Shown: positions 6,978-13,451 of the stretch, in pieces
Position numbering within the stretch: position 1 is the stretch's first letter
How the letters are laid out: the number at the start of each line of letters is the position of its first letter
Source: Lachnospiraceae bacterium
GTDB lineage: Bacteria; Bacillota; Clostridia; Lachnospirales; Lachnospiraceae
Direction of reading: 5' to 3'
DNA length: 20,524 nt
NCBI GenBank assembly: GCA_900766815.1
Contig: CAAFWV010000090.1
Coordinates: 1-20,524, forward strand
Position numbers and translations under genes: made by a program
Notes under the pieces: model-generated
What the model was told of the DNA's origin: nothing
Database searches by the model: none
Seen by the model: only the letters and a program-made list of their open reading frames with translations

Positions 6978-9362
6978 GTGGGATTATTAGATTCATTAAA
7001 TGATTGCCAGAGGGAGGCAGTGATTACAACCGAAGGACCGCTGCTTGTACTTGCAGGTGCAGGCTCGGGTAAAACCAGAGTGCTTGTACACAGAATTGCA
7101 TACTTAATTGAGGAATGCGGTGTATCTCCGTGGAATATCCTCGCAATCACTTTTACCAATAAAGCAGCAGGCGAGATGCGCAATCGTGTGGATGCCATGG
7201 TAGGTGAGGGCGCTGACGGAGTGTGGGTGTCAACCTTCCATTCGATGTGTGTAAGAATTCTCAGACGCCATATCGACCTTATCGGCTTCGACAATTCGTT
7301 TACGATATATGATGCGGATGACCAGAAGACTGTGGTTAAGGCCATCATGAAGAAGCTCAATATCGATACAAAGGAAATCAAGGAAAGAACCATAATCGGA
7401 GCGATTTCCTCGGCAAAGGATGAGCTGGTAGACCCTGAGGAATATGCAGTCAACGCAGGCGGTAATTATAAGCAGGAAATTATTGCTAACGTATATACTG
7501 AATATCAGAATACTCTTCATAAAAACAACGCACTGGATTTCGATGACCTCATTGTCAAGACCATAGAGCTGTTCAAGGCCTGTCCGGAGGTGCTGAACAA
7601 CTATCAGGAGAGATTCAGGTATATCAGCGTGGATGAGTATCAGGATACTAATACGGCACAGTTTGAGCTCGTAAGACTCCTTGCAGGTAAGTACAGGAAT
7701 CTCTGTGTGGTCGGAGATGATGACCAGAGTATATATAAGTTCAGGGGCGCCAATATAGGCAATATTCTGGATTTCGAGAAGATATTCAAGGAAGCAAAGG
7801 TAGTTAAGCTTGAGCAGAATTACCGTTCAACACAGAACATTCTTGATGCAGCCAATGCGGTGATTGCCAATAACACATCAAGAAAGAGCAAGAGCCTGTG
7901 GACCTCTTCGGGAGCCGGTAACAGAATACATCTTCGTCAGATGGAAACAGCATATGAAGAGGCTGAATATATTGCATCTGATATAGCGAAGAGTGTGAGA
8001 AGCGGAGAATATGACTACAAGGACTGCGCGGTGCTCTATAGAACCAATGCTCAGTCAAGAATCCTGGAGGAAGCCTTCCTTAGATTCAATATCCCCTATA
8101 ATATTGTTGGCGGAGTGAACTTCTATTCCAGAAGAGAGATTAAGGACATCCTCGCATACCTTAAGACTATTGATAACGCGGTGGATGATGTAGCTGTACT
8201 CAGGATTATCAATGTTCCCAAGCGAGGAATCGGCCAGACCACAATAGGAAAGGTGGTATCCTATGCGGAGCTTAGGGGCATATCCTTCTTCGATGCCCTC
8301 TGTGAAGCAGAGACAATACCCGGTATCGGCAAGGCTGCTCTTAAGATTAAGGTATTTACAGACCTGATTGATTCACTAAGGCAGGCATCGGAATATCTTC
8401 CGATTAAGGATTTGATTGACACGGTGGTAAAGCAGACAGAATACTTCGATTATCTGAGCGGCGAGGATGATGATGCCGATGACAGGATTCAGAACGTGGA
8501 GGAGCTGATGTCGAAGGCGGCTGATTATGAAGAGAAGGCCGATGAAGTCAGTCTGAGCGCTTTTCTTGCTGAGGTAGCACTGGTTGCAGACATCGATAAT
8601 GTGGATGAGGAGGTATCCCGTTCGCTGCTCATGACGCTCCACGGAGCCAAGGGATTGGAATTCAAGCACGTATATCTGGCGGGACTTGAGGACGGACTGT
8701 TCCCTTCCATGTCGGCAATTTATGATGAGGACCCGACGGCGATAGAGGAGGAGAGACGACTGGCCTATGTCGGCATCACCCGTGCCAAGGAGGACCTGAC
8801 CATCACCTATGCGAAGCAGAGGATGGTGCGAGGTGAGACCCAGTACAGTGCAGTAAGTCGTTTTGTACAGGAGATTCCCAAGGAACTGATGGATAACAGG
8901 CTGCCTAAGAAGCGGGTTAGCTTCGACGATTATCCGGGTGGTGGTTATCAGTCTGACTTCGGTGGCTCGGGCTTTGGTTTCGACGGTTCAGTGTCGGGCA
9001 TTGGCAGTTCGGGAGCCGGTTTTGGTGCTATGTCGGGCTTTGGCAGTTCGGGAGCTGATATGGGTGGCTATGGCAAAAGCGCGAGCGACTCACTCTTCAG
9101 TAAGCCCAGGGCTAAGCTTAAGCCTTCGGTGACGCCGGTTTCCAAGAAGCCATATATTGCAAGAACTCTTCTAAAGGCAAATATGTCAGGAGATGCCACA
9201 CTTGGATACTGTATCGGAGACAGGGTGAAGCATGTAAAATACGGCATTGGAACTGTTAAGGAGATATCAAAGGAGCCGAGGGATTATAAGGTTACGGTGG
9301 AGTTTGACGCCTGTGGACAGAAGATAATGTATGCGGCCTTTGCCAAGCTTGAGAAAGTCTAA
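6978..9362 (+). CDS. pcrA: ATP-dependent DNA helicase PcrA/UvrD
   Basis: A 794-aa SF1A helicase with 3'-5' polarity used in repair and rolling-circle replication. Motifs from this start: Walker A AGAGSGKT (26-33), STFHSMCVRILR (Ib region), Walker B VDEYQDTN, motif III GDDDQSIYKFRGA, motif IV QNYRST, motif V TLHGAKGLEF, motif VI RRLAYVGITRAKEDL. A Gly/Ser-rich linker (about 660-700) leads to the small C-terminal Tudor-like domain (GDRVKHVKYGIGTVKEI), known in PcrA to contact RNA polymerase. I chose GTG 6978 because GAGGAAG lies about 6 nt upstream and the protein then begins MGLLDSLN like its relatives. GTG 6942 and 6966 are in frame, but 6942 lies in the terminator loop. Confidence 0.96.
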   Translation: MGLLDSLNDCQREAVITTEGPLLVLAGAGSGKTRVLVHRIAYLIEECGVSPWNILAITFTNKAAGEMRNRVDAMVGEGADGVWVSTFHSMCVRILRRHIDLIGFDNSFTIYDADDQKTVVKAIMKKLNIDTKEIKERTIIGAISSAKDELVDPEEYAVNAGGNYKQEIIANVYTEYQNTLHKNNALDFDDLIVKTIELFKACPEVLNNYQERFRYISVDEYQDTNTAQFELVRLLAGKYRNLCVVGDDDQSIYKFRGANIGNILDFEKIFKEAKVVKLEQNYRSTQNILDAANAVIANNTSRKSKSLWTSSGAGNRIHLRQMETAYEEAEYIASDIAKSVRSGEYDYKDCAVLYRTNAQSRILEEAFLRFNIPYNIVGGVNFYSRREIKDILAYLKTIDNAVDDVAVLRIINVPKRGIGQTTIGKVVSYAELRGISFFDALCEAETIPGIGKAALKIKVFTDLIDSLRQASEYLPIKDLIDTVVKQTEYFDYLSGEDDDADDRIQNVEELMSKAADYEEKADEVSLSAFLAEVALVADIDNVDEEVSRSLLMTLHGAKGLEFKHVYLAGLEDGLFPSMSAIYDEDPTAIEEERRLAYVGITRAKEDLTITYAKQRMVRGETQYSAVSRFVQEIPKELMDNRLPKKRVSFDDYPGGGYQSDFGGSGFGFDGSVSGIGSSGAGFGAMSGFGSSGADMGGYGKSASDSLFSKPRAKLKPSVTPVSKKPYIARTLLKANMSGDATLGYCIGDRVKHVKYGIGTVKEISKEPRDYKVTVEFDACGQKIMYAAFAKLEKV
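8992..9069 (+). repeat. 39-bp tandem repeat in the pcrA linker
   Basis: Two copies offset by 39 bp (8992-9030 and 9031-9069); the first 25 bases match at 24 positions. They encode SGIGSSGAGFGAM and SGFGSSGADMGGY in the flexible Gly/Ser linker before the C-terminal domain. Confidence 0.7.
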
Positions 9363-9399
9363 AATCCGGTGGATAAATCTAAAAATTCTGTGATGTTTA

Positions 9400-9428
9400 T
9401 TGCAGGTGATTTGGCCTTGTGATATGAT
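9400..9428 (+). promoter_or_regulatory. Promoter of the small acidic membrane protein gene
   Basis: TTGCAG (9400-9405), 17-nt spacer, TATGAT (9423-9428) with an extended -10 TG at 9420-9421. The AAGGAGG follows before the start codon at 9470. Confidence 0.7.
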
Positions 9429-9469
9429 AAAAACATCAAAAGGGGACCATACTTAAGGAGGATGCAGGT

Positions 9470-9757
9470 ATGAATAAAATAGATGAATTATTAGCAGCCG
9501 TTAAGGGTTATGAAGTAGAGAAGGAAGATAAGAAGAATACGGTTCTTATTGTAGCAATTGTTATTCTTGCAATCTCAGCTATTGCTGCTGTTGTGTATCT
9601 GGTATACAAGTTCACTACTCCTAAGTATGTGGATGAGGCAGACTTCGACTTCGATGATGAGGATTTCGATGATTTCTTCGAGGATGAAGATGACGAGCCT
9701 GAAGAGGAGCCTGTAGTTGCAGAGGATAAGCCGGCTGAGAAGACAGAAGAAAATTAA
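9470..9757 (+). CDS. Small single-pass membrane protein with acidic tail
   Basis: A 95-aa protein that I do not recognise. An N-terminal charged segment of about 22 residues is followed by one transmembrane helix at about 24-45 (TVLIVAIVILAISAIAAVVYLV), then an extremely acidic tail (repeats of D/E with F: DFDFDDEDFDDFFEDED) and a Pro/Glu/Lys-rich end. The start is certain: AAGGAGG at 9-nt spacing. It is monocistronic, with its own promoter and a strong terminator. The short basic stretch just after the helix (YKFTTPKY) makes an N-out/C-in arrangement plausible. Function unknown. Confidence 0.8.
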   Translation: MNKIDELLAAVKGYEVEKEDKKNTVLIVAIVILAISAIAAVVYLVYKFTTPKYVDEADFDFDDEDFDDFFEDEDDEPEEEPVVAEDKPAEKTEEN

Positions 9758-9776
9758 TAAAAAATATTGGAAAACG

Positions 9777-9821
9777 AAAAATACCTTCCATCCTTGGATT
9801 GTTCGGATGGAAGGTATTTTT
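9777..9821. terminator. Strong bidirectional terminator
   Basis: Perfect 17-bp stem AAAAATACCTTCCATCC / GGATGGAAGGTATTTTT with an 11-nt loop. The stem itself supplies T tracts on both strands. It ends the small membrane protein transcript 20 nt after its stop codon. Confidence 0.93.
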
Positions 9822-9851
9822 AGGTTGTGAAGATATTTTGATAAGTATGTA

Positions 9852-9880
9852 TTGACATAGAAAACAAATAGCGACATATG
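9852..9880 (+). promoter_or_regulatory. Possible rlmD promoter
   Basis: A perfect -35 TTGACA at 9852-9857 and a weak -10 (CATATG at 17-nt or TATGTA at 19-nt spacing). It lies between the preceding terminator and the rlmD start. An ATAGCG / CGCTAT inverted repeat (9868-9873 and 9896-9901) lies around the expected transcription start. Confidence 0.5.
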
Positions 9881-9926
9881 TATGAGATGGGTGGCCGCTA
9901 TATTATTATGAATAGTTGAGGTGTAT

Positions 9927-11294
9927 ATGAAGCGAGGGGAAATTGTTGAAGGAATAGTCGAGAGAGTGGATTATCCCGGTAAGGGACTGGTAAGGATTGA
10001 TGAGAACAACGCAGTATGGGTTAAGAATGTACTGCCGGGACAGCGTGTCAGCGTACGTGTAAAGAAGGTGAGACACGGTATGGGTGAAGCAAGTCTTGTC
10101 GAGGTCATCTCCAAAGCTTGGAATGAGATTACACCCAGTTGCCCGCATTTTGGCCAGTGTGGAGGCTGCACTTATCAGGGACTTAAATACGAGGACCAGC
10201 TTAAGCTTAAGGAGAGTCAGGTTAAGCGTGTACTGGATCAAGCGATTAATGGGGAGTATGAGTACCAGGGTATAAAGGCAAGTCCGGTGAGTGAGTGCTA
10301 CAGGAACAAGATGGAGTACACCTTCGGAGACGAATATAAGGATGGACCGTTGTCACTGGGTATGCATAAGCGAGGCGGATTCTATGATATTGTCAGGGTG
10401 AGCGAGTGCAGAATTACTCATGAGGATTACGGCAAAATACTTGATGCGACGGTTGAGTATATGTCAGAGCGTGAGGTTCCTTATTACCACAGGATGCGTC
10501 ATGAAGGATACTTAAGGCATTTGCTTGTCAGACGTGCGACGTATACGGGTGAAATCATGGTTACGATTGTGACAACCACACAGATGGATATGGATATGAC
10601 CGGGTATAAGGATATGCTGCTTGGTCTTGAACTGGAAGGCACAATTGTAAGTGTTCTTCATACCTTCAATGATTCGCTTGCGGATGTGGTAAAGTCTGAC
10701 AGGACAGAGATTCTGTATGGCAGGGATTATATTACAGAGAAGCTGCTTGGTATGGAATTCAAGATATCTGAATTCTCATTCTTCCAGACCAATACAAAGA
10801 GTGCCGAAGTACTGTATACTGCGGCCAGAGATTACATCGGAGACCTTGGTGGCAGTGATAAGGTGGTCTATGACCTTTATAGTGGTACGGGTACTATTGC
10901 GCAGATGATGGCCCCGGTATCAGGAAGGGTGATTGGTGTTGAAATCGTGGAGGAAGCCGTTGAGGCGGCAAAGGAGAATGCGAAACTCAACGGACTTGAC
11001 AATTGCGAATTCATAGCCGGTGATGTGCTGGAGGTTCTGGATAATATAGCACAGAAGCCGGACTTTATTATCCTCGACCCACCCAGAGACGGAGTACACC
11101 CCAAGGCTCTCAGAAAAATAATTGATTATGGCGTGGACCGGATGATTTACATATCCTGTAAGGTGACCAGCCTTGCTCGCGACCTTGAGATGCTGCAGTA
11201 CAGCGGATACAAGGTTGAAAAGGCTGTGGCCATCGATCAATTCCCAACTTCGGGGCATGTGGAGACTGTCTGCTTGCTGTCCAAGAAACTTTGA
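9927..11294 (+). CDS. rlmD: 23S rRNA uracil-C5 methyltransferase (RlmD/RlmCD type)
   Basis: A 455-aa enzyme of the TrmA/RumA family that methylates uracil C5 in 23S rRNA using SAM. An N-terminal TRAM domain (EGIVERVDYPGKGLVRID, LPGQRVSVRV) is followed by 4Fe-4S ligands CPHFGQCGGC plus a likely fourth cysteine in VSECRI. The Rossmann methyltransferase domain has DLYSGTGTI, VIGVEIVEEAVEAAKENA, DPPRDGVHP and the catalytic cysteine in YISCKVTSLARDL. The C-terminus is FPTSGHVETVCLLSKKL. ATG 9927 has GAGG 5 nt upstream; the GTG at 9921 overlaps that site. The 3' end is duplicated downstream (13234), marking this gene as an integration site. RlmD versus RlmC/RlmCD specificity cannot be told apart here. 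Confidence 0.93.
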   Translation: MKRGEIVEGIVERVDYPGKGLVRIDENNAVWVKNVLPGQRVSVRVKKVRHGMGEASLVEVISKAWNEITPSCPHFGQCGGCTYQGLKYEDQLKLKESQVKRVLDQAINGEYEYQGIKASPVSECYRNKMEYTFGDEYKDGPLSLGMHKRGGFYDIVRVSECRITHEDYGKILDATVEYMSEREVPYYHRMRHEGYLRHLLVRRATYTGEIMVTIVTTTQMDMDMTGYKDMLLGLELEGTIVSVLHTFNDSLADVVKSDRTEILYGRDYITEKLLGMEFKISEFSFFQTNTKSAEVLYTAARDYIGDLGGSDKVVYDLYSGTGTIAQMMAPVSGRVIGVEIVEEAVEAAKENAKLNGLDNCEFIAGDVLEVLDNIAQKPDFIILDPPRDGVHPKALRKIIDYGVDRMIYISCKVTSLARDLEMLQYSGYKVEKAVAIDQFPTSGHVETVCLLSKKL

Positions 11295-11343
11295 TTTTAT
11301 GCGGGTTAGCGGGATTTTTTGAAGAATATGTACCTGTGTTTTT
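11255..11343 (+). repeat. rlmD 3'-end repeat, copy A (left junction)
   Basis: 89 bp comprising the last 13 codons of rlmD plus 49 bp downstream. It aligns without gaps to 13234-13322, with about 14 mismatches (about 84% identity). The first 12 bases GCATGTGGAGAC are identical, and similarity stops abruptly upstream of them. Confidence 0.85.
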
Positions 11344-11393
11344 GCGAAATATTAATTTGTATAGAGTGAATTTGACCATAGGGGTGTCAGAAA

Positions 11394-11443
11394 CAATTCG
11401 CGGACGTTCGGAGAACTTGAAAGTCAAGGGCGTGCGCGAATTG
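11394..11443 (+). repeat. Nested inverted repeat near the left junction
   Basis: The outer arms CAATTCGCG / CGCGAATTG are perfect (9 bp). After one G-G mismatch the stem continues for five more pairs including two G-T, then an inner hairpin CTTGA-AAG-TCAAG is set off by an asymmetric 7-nt bulge. It lies in the non-coding stretch between rlmD and the 2H gene. It could be a recombinase site, a structured RNA or a degenerate terminator; it has no T tract. Confidence 0.55.
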
Positions 11444-11461
11444 TATTATGGAAATGAGAAT

Positions 11462-11977
11462 ATGAGTTTGAGAACGATAATGATATTTCCAAAATTTGAT
11501 AATATTGATATCATTGACGAGATTAGAGAGAAATACGATCCATTGGCAAAATTAGTGTGACCTCATATATCTATTGTTTTTCCTTTTGAAATGGAAATCA
11601 CAAATGATGAATTATCTATGATTCTTGAGAATAGATTAAGGGACATTAAATCATTTGAAATTGAGATGCAAGGCTTTAGTAAATGTGAGGATAGATTTGG
11701 CAATTATCTTTTTCTGAATGTAGTTAATGGAACGGAGATTATAACGCAGTTACATGATTTGCTTTATAGTAACGAATTTGGTGAATTTGATTTAGGAATT
11801 CCATTCATGCCACACATGACAGTTGGTAAGTTAAAAACTGTAGATGATTTAAACAACGCATATGATTCAGTAATGGGGAATAAAACATTATTTAAAAGTA
11901 TTATAACTAAAATATCCGTAGAGATGATTGGCGAAAATGAGGAATCAATCATTGTATTTGAAAAGAAGTTGCGTTAG
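11462..11977 (+). pseudogene. 2H phosphoesterase (2'-5' RNA ligase-like), interrupted by TGA
   Basis: A single reading frame of 172 codons with one internal TGA at 11558-11560. Both signature motifs are present: PHISIVF right after the TGA (His codon 11564-11566) and PHMTVG (His codon 11813-11815), spaced as in the 2H/LigT family, whose members cleave or join 2',3'-cyclic phosphate or 2'-5' linked nucleotides. The frame on both sides is otherwise intact. A CGA (Arg) to TGA change would be enough to break it. Translation could give a 32-aa N-terminal stub, or restart at the ATG at 11591, which would lose the first histidine motif. The start at 11462 has only a weak ribosome binding site. Confidence 0.75.
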
Positions 11978-11994
11978 TTTGAAATTAATTATGC

Positions 11995-12044
11995 TTACAC
12001 ATTGTGTAATAATGATTATTATGATATTATATACACATAGTGTA
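11995..12044 (+). promoter_or_regulatory. Promoter flanked by two matching operators (HTH/KilA-N operon)
   Basis: Promoter TTGTGT (12002-12007), 17-nt spacer, TATTAT (12025-12030) with extended -10 TG at 12022-12023. Operator 1 is the palindrome TTACAC-ATT-GTGTAA (11995-12009) over the -35. Operator 2 is TACAC-ATA-GTGTA (12032-12044) over the transcription start. The centres are 36 bp apart. This looks like an autoregulated repressor circuit, with the downstream HTH protein as the natural candidate. Confidence 0.72.
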
Positions 12045-12062
12045 AACAGGAGGCGTTGACAT

Positions 12063-12281
12063 ATGGAACAATTAACTGAATGCCAAATTGAAATAAGGAA
12101 ATTACGTGAATCTACAGGAATGAACCGTAAAGAATTTTGTGAGTGTTTTGATATTCCATATCGAACAGTCACAGAGTGGGAAAGAGGAACTCGTAATGCG
12201 CCAGATTATGTCATCAGGCTTTTGGCATATTATATTCGAATGGAAAATATGGTGAAGAAAAAGGGGGAGAATGATGACTAA
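12063..12281 (+). CDS. Small HTH regulator (XRE-like)
   Basis: A 72-aa protein consisting almost only of a helix-turn-helix: EIRKLRESTGMNRKEFCECFDIPYRTVTEWERGTRNAPDYVIRLLAYYI. MNRKEFCECFDIPYRTVTEWE is the HTH (about residues 20-40). Excellent ribosome binding site AGGAGG at 9-nt spacing. It overlaps the KilA-N gene by 8 nt, so the two are co-translated. It probably represses its own promoter through the two TACAC/GTGTA palindromes. Such proteins are common next to toxin, Fic or KilA-N genes on mobile elements. Confidence 0.85.
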   Translation: MEQLTECQIEIRKLRESTGMNRKEFCECFDIPYRTVTEWERGTRNAPDYVIRLLAYYIRMENMVKKKGENDD

Positions 12282-13116
12282 GATTGTTAAAGATACAATC
12301 CATGCAAATGGTATAGATATTGGTATATATACAACAGATTTTGAAAATGAGTTTATTTCGTTGACAGATATTGCAAAATATAAAAGTGATGATCCTACTG
12401 CAGTAATACAAAATTGGATGAGAGGCAGAGATGTAATTGAATTTCTGGGACTTTGGGAGCAATTACATAATCCGGATTTTAAACCCATCGAATTCGAGGG
12501 GTTTAAAAATAAAGCTGGAGCCAATGCTTTTACAATGTCTCCAAAGAAATGGATTGATTCTACAAATGCAATTGGTATCATAAGTAAATCAGGGCGTTAT
12601 GGTGGAACCTTTGCACACTCTGATATAGCATTCGAATTTGCTTCATGGGTATCACCAGAATTTAAACTCTATATCATTAAGGACTACAAACGATTAAAGA
12701 CAGAAGAGAATAGTAAATTGTCGCTTGGTTGGAACTTAAATCGTGAAATTTCAAAATTAAATTACAGAGTTCACACAGATGCGATTAAAGAGAATCTAAT
12801 TCCCCCTGTTCTTACACCACAGCAGATATCTTATACTTATGCAAGTGAGGCAGATTTACTTAATATGGTGCTATTTGGTAAAACTGCAAAAGAGTGGCGG
12901 GACAGTAATCCAAATGAAAAGGGAAATATAAGAGATGCTGCGACAATATATCAGTTACTTGTGTTGGCAAATATGGAAAGTTACAATGCCATATTAATAA
13001 AGCAAGGAAAAAATCAGGCTGAAAGGATGCAGTTGTTGCACGAATTGGCTGTTCAGCAGATGACTACGCTCAGCAGTTTGGAATTAGGTAATCTCCCAGA
13101 AATTGAGAAGAAATAG
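12274..13116 (+). CDS. KilA-N domain protein
   Basis: A 280-aa protein with an N-terminal KilA-N domain (about residues 20-125): FISLTDIAKYKSDDPTAVI, NWMRGRDVIEFLGLWEQLHN, then SPKKWIDSTNAIGIISKSGRYGGTFAHSDIAFEFASW and a helical FKLYIIKDYKRLK. The C-terminal half is helical (LNREISKLNYRVHTDAI, EADLLNMVLFGKTAKEW) with no motif I recognise. KilA-N domains bind DNA and are typical of phages and mobile elements. ATG 12274 is preferred over ATG 12271 because the GGGGG at 12263-12267 is then 6 nt away. It is translationally coupled to the HTH gene. No promoter of its own and no clear terminator are seen. Confidence 0.88.
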   Translation: MTKIVKDTIHANGIDIGIYTTDFENEFISLTDIAKYKSDDPTAVIQNWMRGRDVIEFLGLWEQLHNPDFKPIEFEGFKNKAGANAFTMSPKKWIDSTNAIGIISKSGRYGGTFAHSDIAFEFASWVSPEFKLYIIKDYKRLKTEENSKLSLGWNLNREISKLNYRVHTDAIKENLIPPVLTPQQISYTYASEADLLNMVLFGKTAKEWRDSNPNEKGNIRDAATIYQLLVLANMESYNAILIKQGKNQAERMQLLHELAVQQMTTLSSLELGNLPEIEKK

Positions 13117-13123
13117 ATAATCA

Positions 13124-13171
13124 ATGTTTCCCCAAACGGGCAGGCTCGAGACAGCCATATTGCTATCTTAA
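13124..13171 (+). pseudogene. Relic of an rlmD-like C-terminus
   Basis: Fifteen codons reading MFPQTGRLETAILLS then TAA. This matches the C-terminal consensus of the TrmA/RlmD family (FPQT.HVETV.LLS) and the local rlmD end FPTSGHVETVCLLS at F, P, G, E, T, L, L, S. A TAA six bases upstream shows there is no longer gene. It is best read as the tail of a third, divergent rlmD copy left by a separate integration. Confidence 0.5.
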
Positions 13172-13233
13172 AAACAAGGGGGCAAAAATCTATAATCACG
13201 TGCGCGAATGTTAATGCGAGGTAAAGTTTCAAT

Positions 13234-13322
13234 GCATGTGGAGACGGTCTGCTTGCTAACGAAGAAACCTTGATATTATGCGGGTTTCAGGGATTTTCAT
13301 GCGAATATGTACCTGTGTTTTT
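13234..13322 (+). repeat. rlmD 3'-end repeat, copy B (right junction)
   Basis: The second copy of the 89-bp rlmD end. In the rlmD frame it reads HVETVCLLTKKP followed by TGA, so mismatches to copy A keep the protein sequence mostly intact. Homology begins exactly at GCATGTGGAGAC; sequence before that is unrelated. The gene-free stretch 13117-13448 otherwise holds the rlmD-like relic and, from 13371, the promoter and operators of the next gene. Confidence 0.85.
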
Positions 13323-13370
13323 AGGGACTGAATTTGCGATTTTATTTTGAAGTGAAGGCACTGGAATATC

Positions 13371-13451
13371 TTGAATATGATAAATTTCCATGATACAATA
13401 TCCGAAAATGCGGAAAAGAATTTTAAACATGCGAAAGGATATTGTATCATG
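13371..13451 (+). promoter_or_regulatory. Promoter and paired operators of the HTH-fusion gene
   Basis: Promoter TTGAAT (13371-13376), 17-nt spacer, TACAAT (13394-13399) with extended -10 TG. A perfect 15-bp inverted repeat flanks the leader: CATGATACAATATCC (13389-13403) covers the -10, and its reverse complement (13437-13451) covers the Shine-Dalgarno and the ATG. Each arm contains the small palindrome GATA-N3-TATC, so these look like two copies of one operator, centres 46 bp apart. Transcription should start near 13406, after the left arm, so DNA operators are likelier than an RNA hairpin. Confidence 0.75.

Larger units (their letters stand above)
11295..13322 (+). mobile_element. Remnant of an element integrated at the rlmD 3' end
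   Basis: The segment lies between two copies of the rlmD 3' end and is clearly richer in A+T than the flanking core genes, with AAA rather than AAG for lysine. It carries a broken 2H phosphoesterase, an HTH gene and a KilA-N gene, but no integrase, relaxase or transposase. The 3' end of the rumA/rlmD gene is a known insertion site for integrative elements in Firmicutes. Boundaries are inferred; the outer right end may extend to about 14315. Confidence 0.5.

Noticed and set aside
11394..11443. Integron attC site
   Set aside because: The required core boxes (GTTRRRY / RYYYAAC) at the ends were not found, and no integron integrase is present.
11291..11461. Upstream extension of the 2H phosphoesterase frame to a start overlapping the rlmD stop
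   Set aside because: The extra residues have no family similarity and cross the rlmD-end repeat and the nested palindrome; the conserved protein begins MSLRTIM at 11462.
11558..11560. TGA read as selenocysteine or as a programmed readthrough
   Set aside because: The position is not a catalytic one in the 2H family and no SECIS-like hairpin is evident just downstream; a point mutation is simpler.
13389..13451. The 15-bp inverted repeat as an mRNA hairpin hiding the start codon
   Set aside because: The -10 of a very good promoter lies inside the left arm, so transcripts would start after it; DNA operators fit better. A transcript from further upstream could still fold this way.
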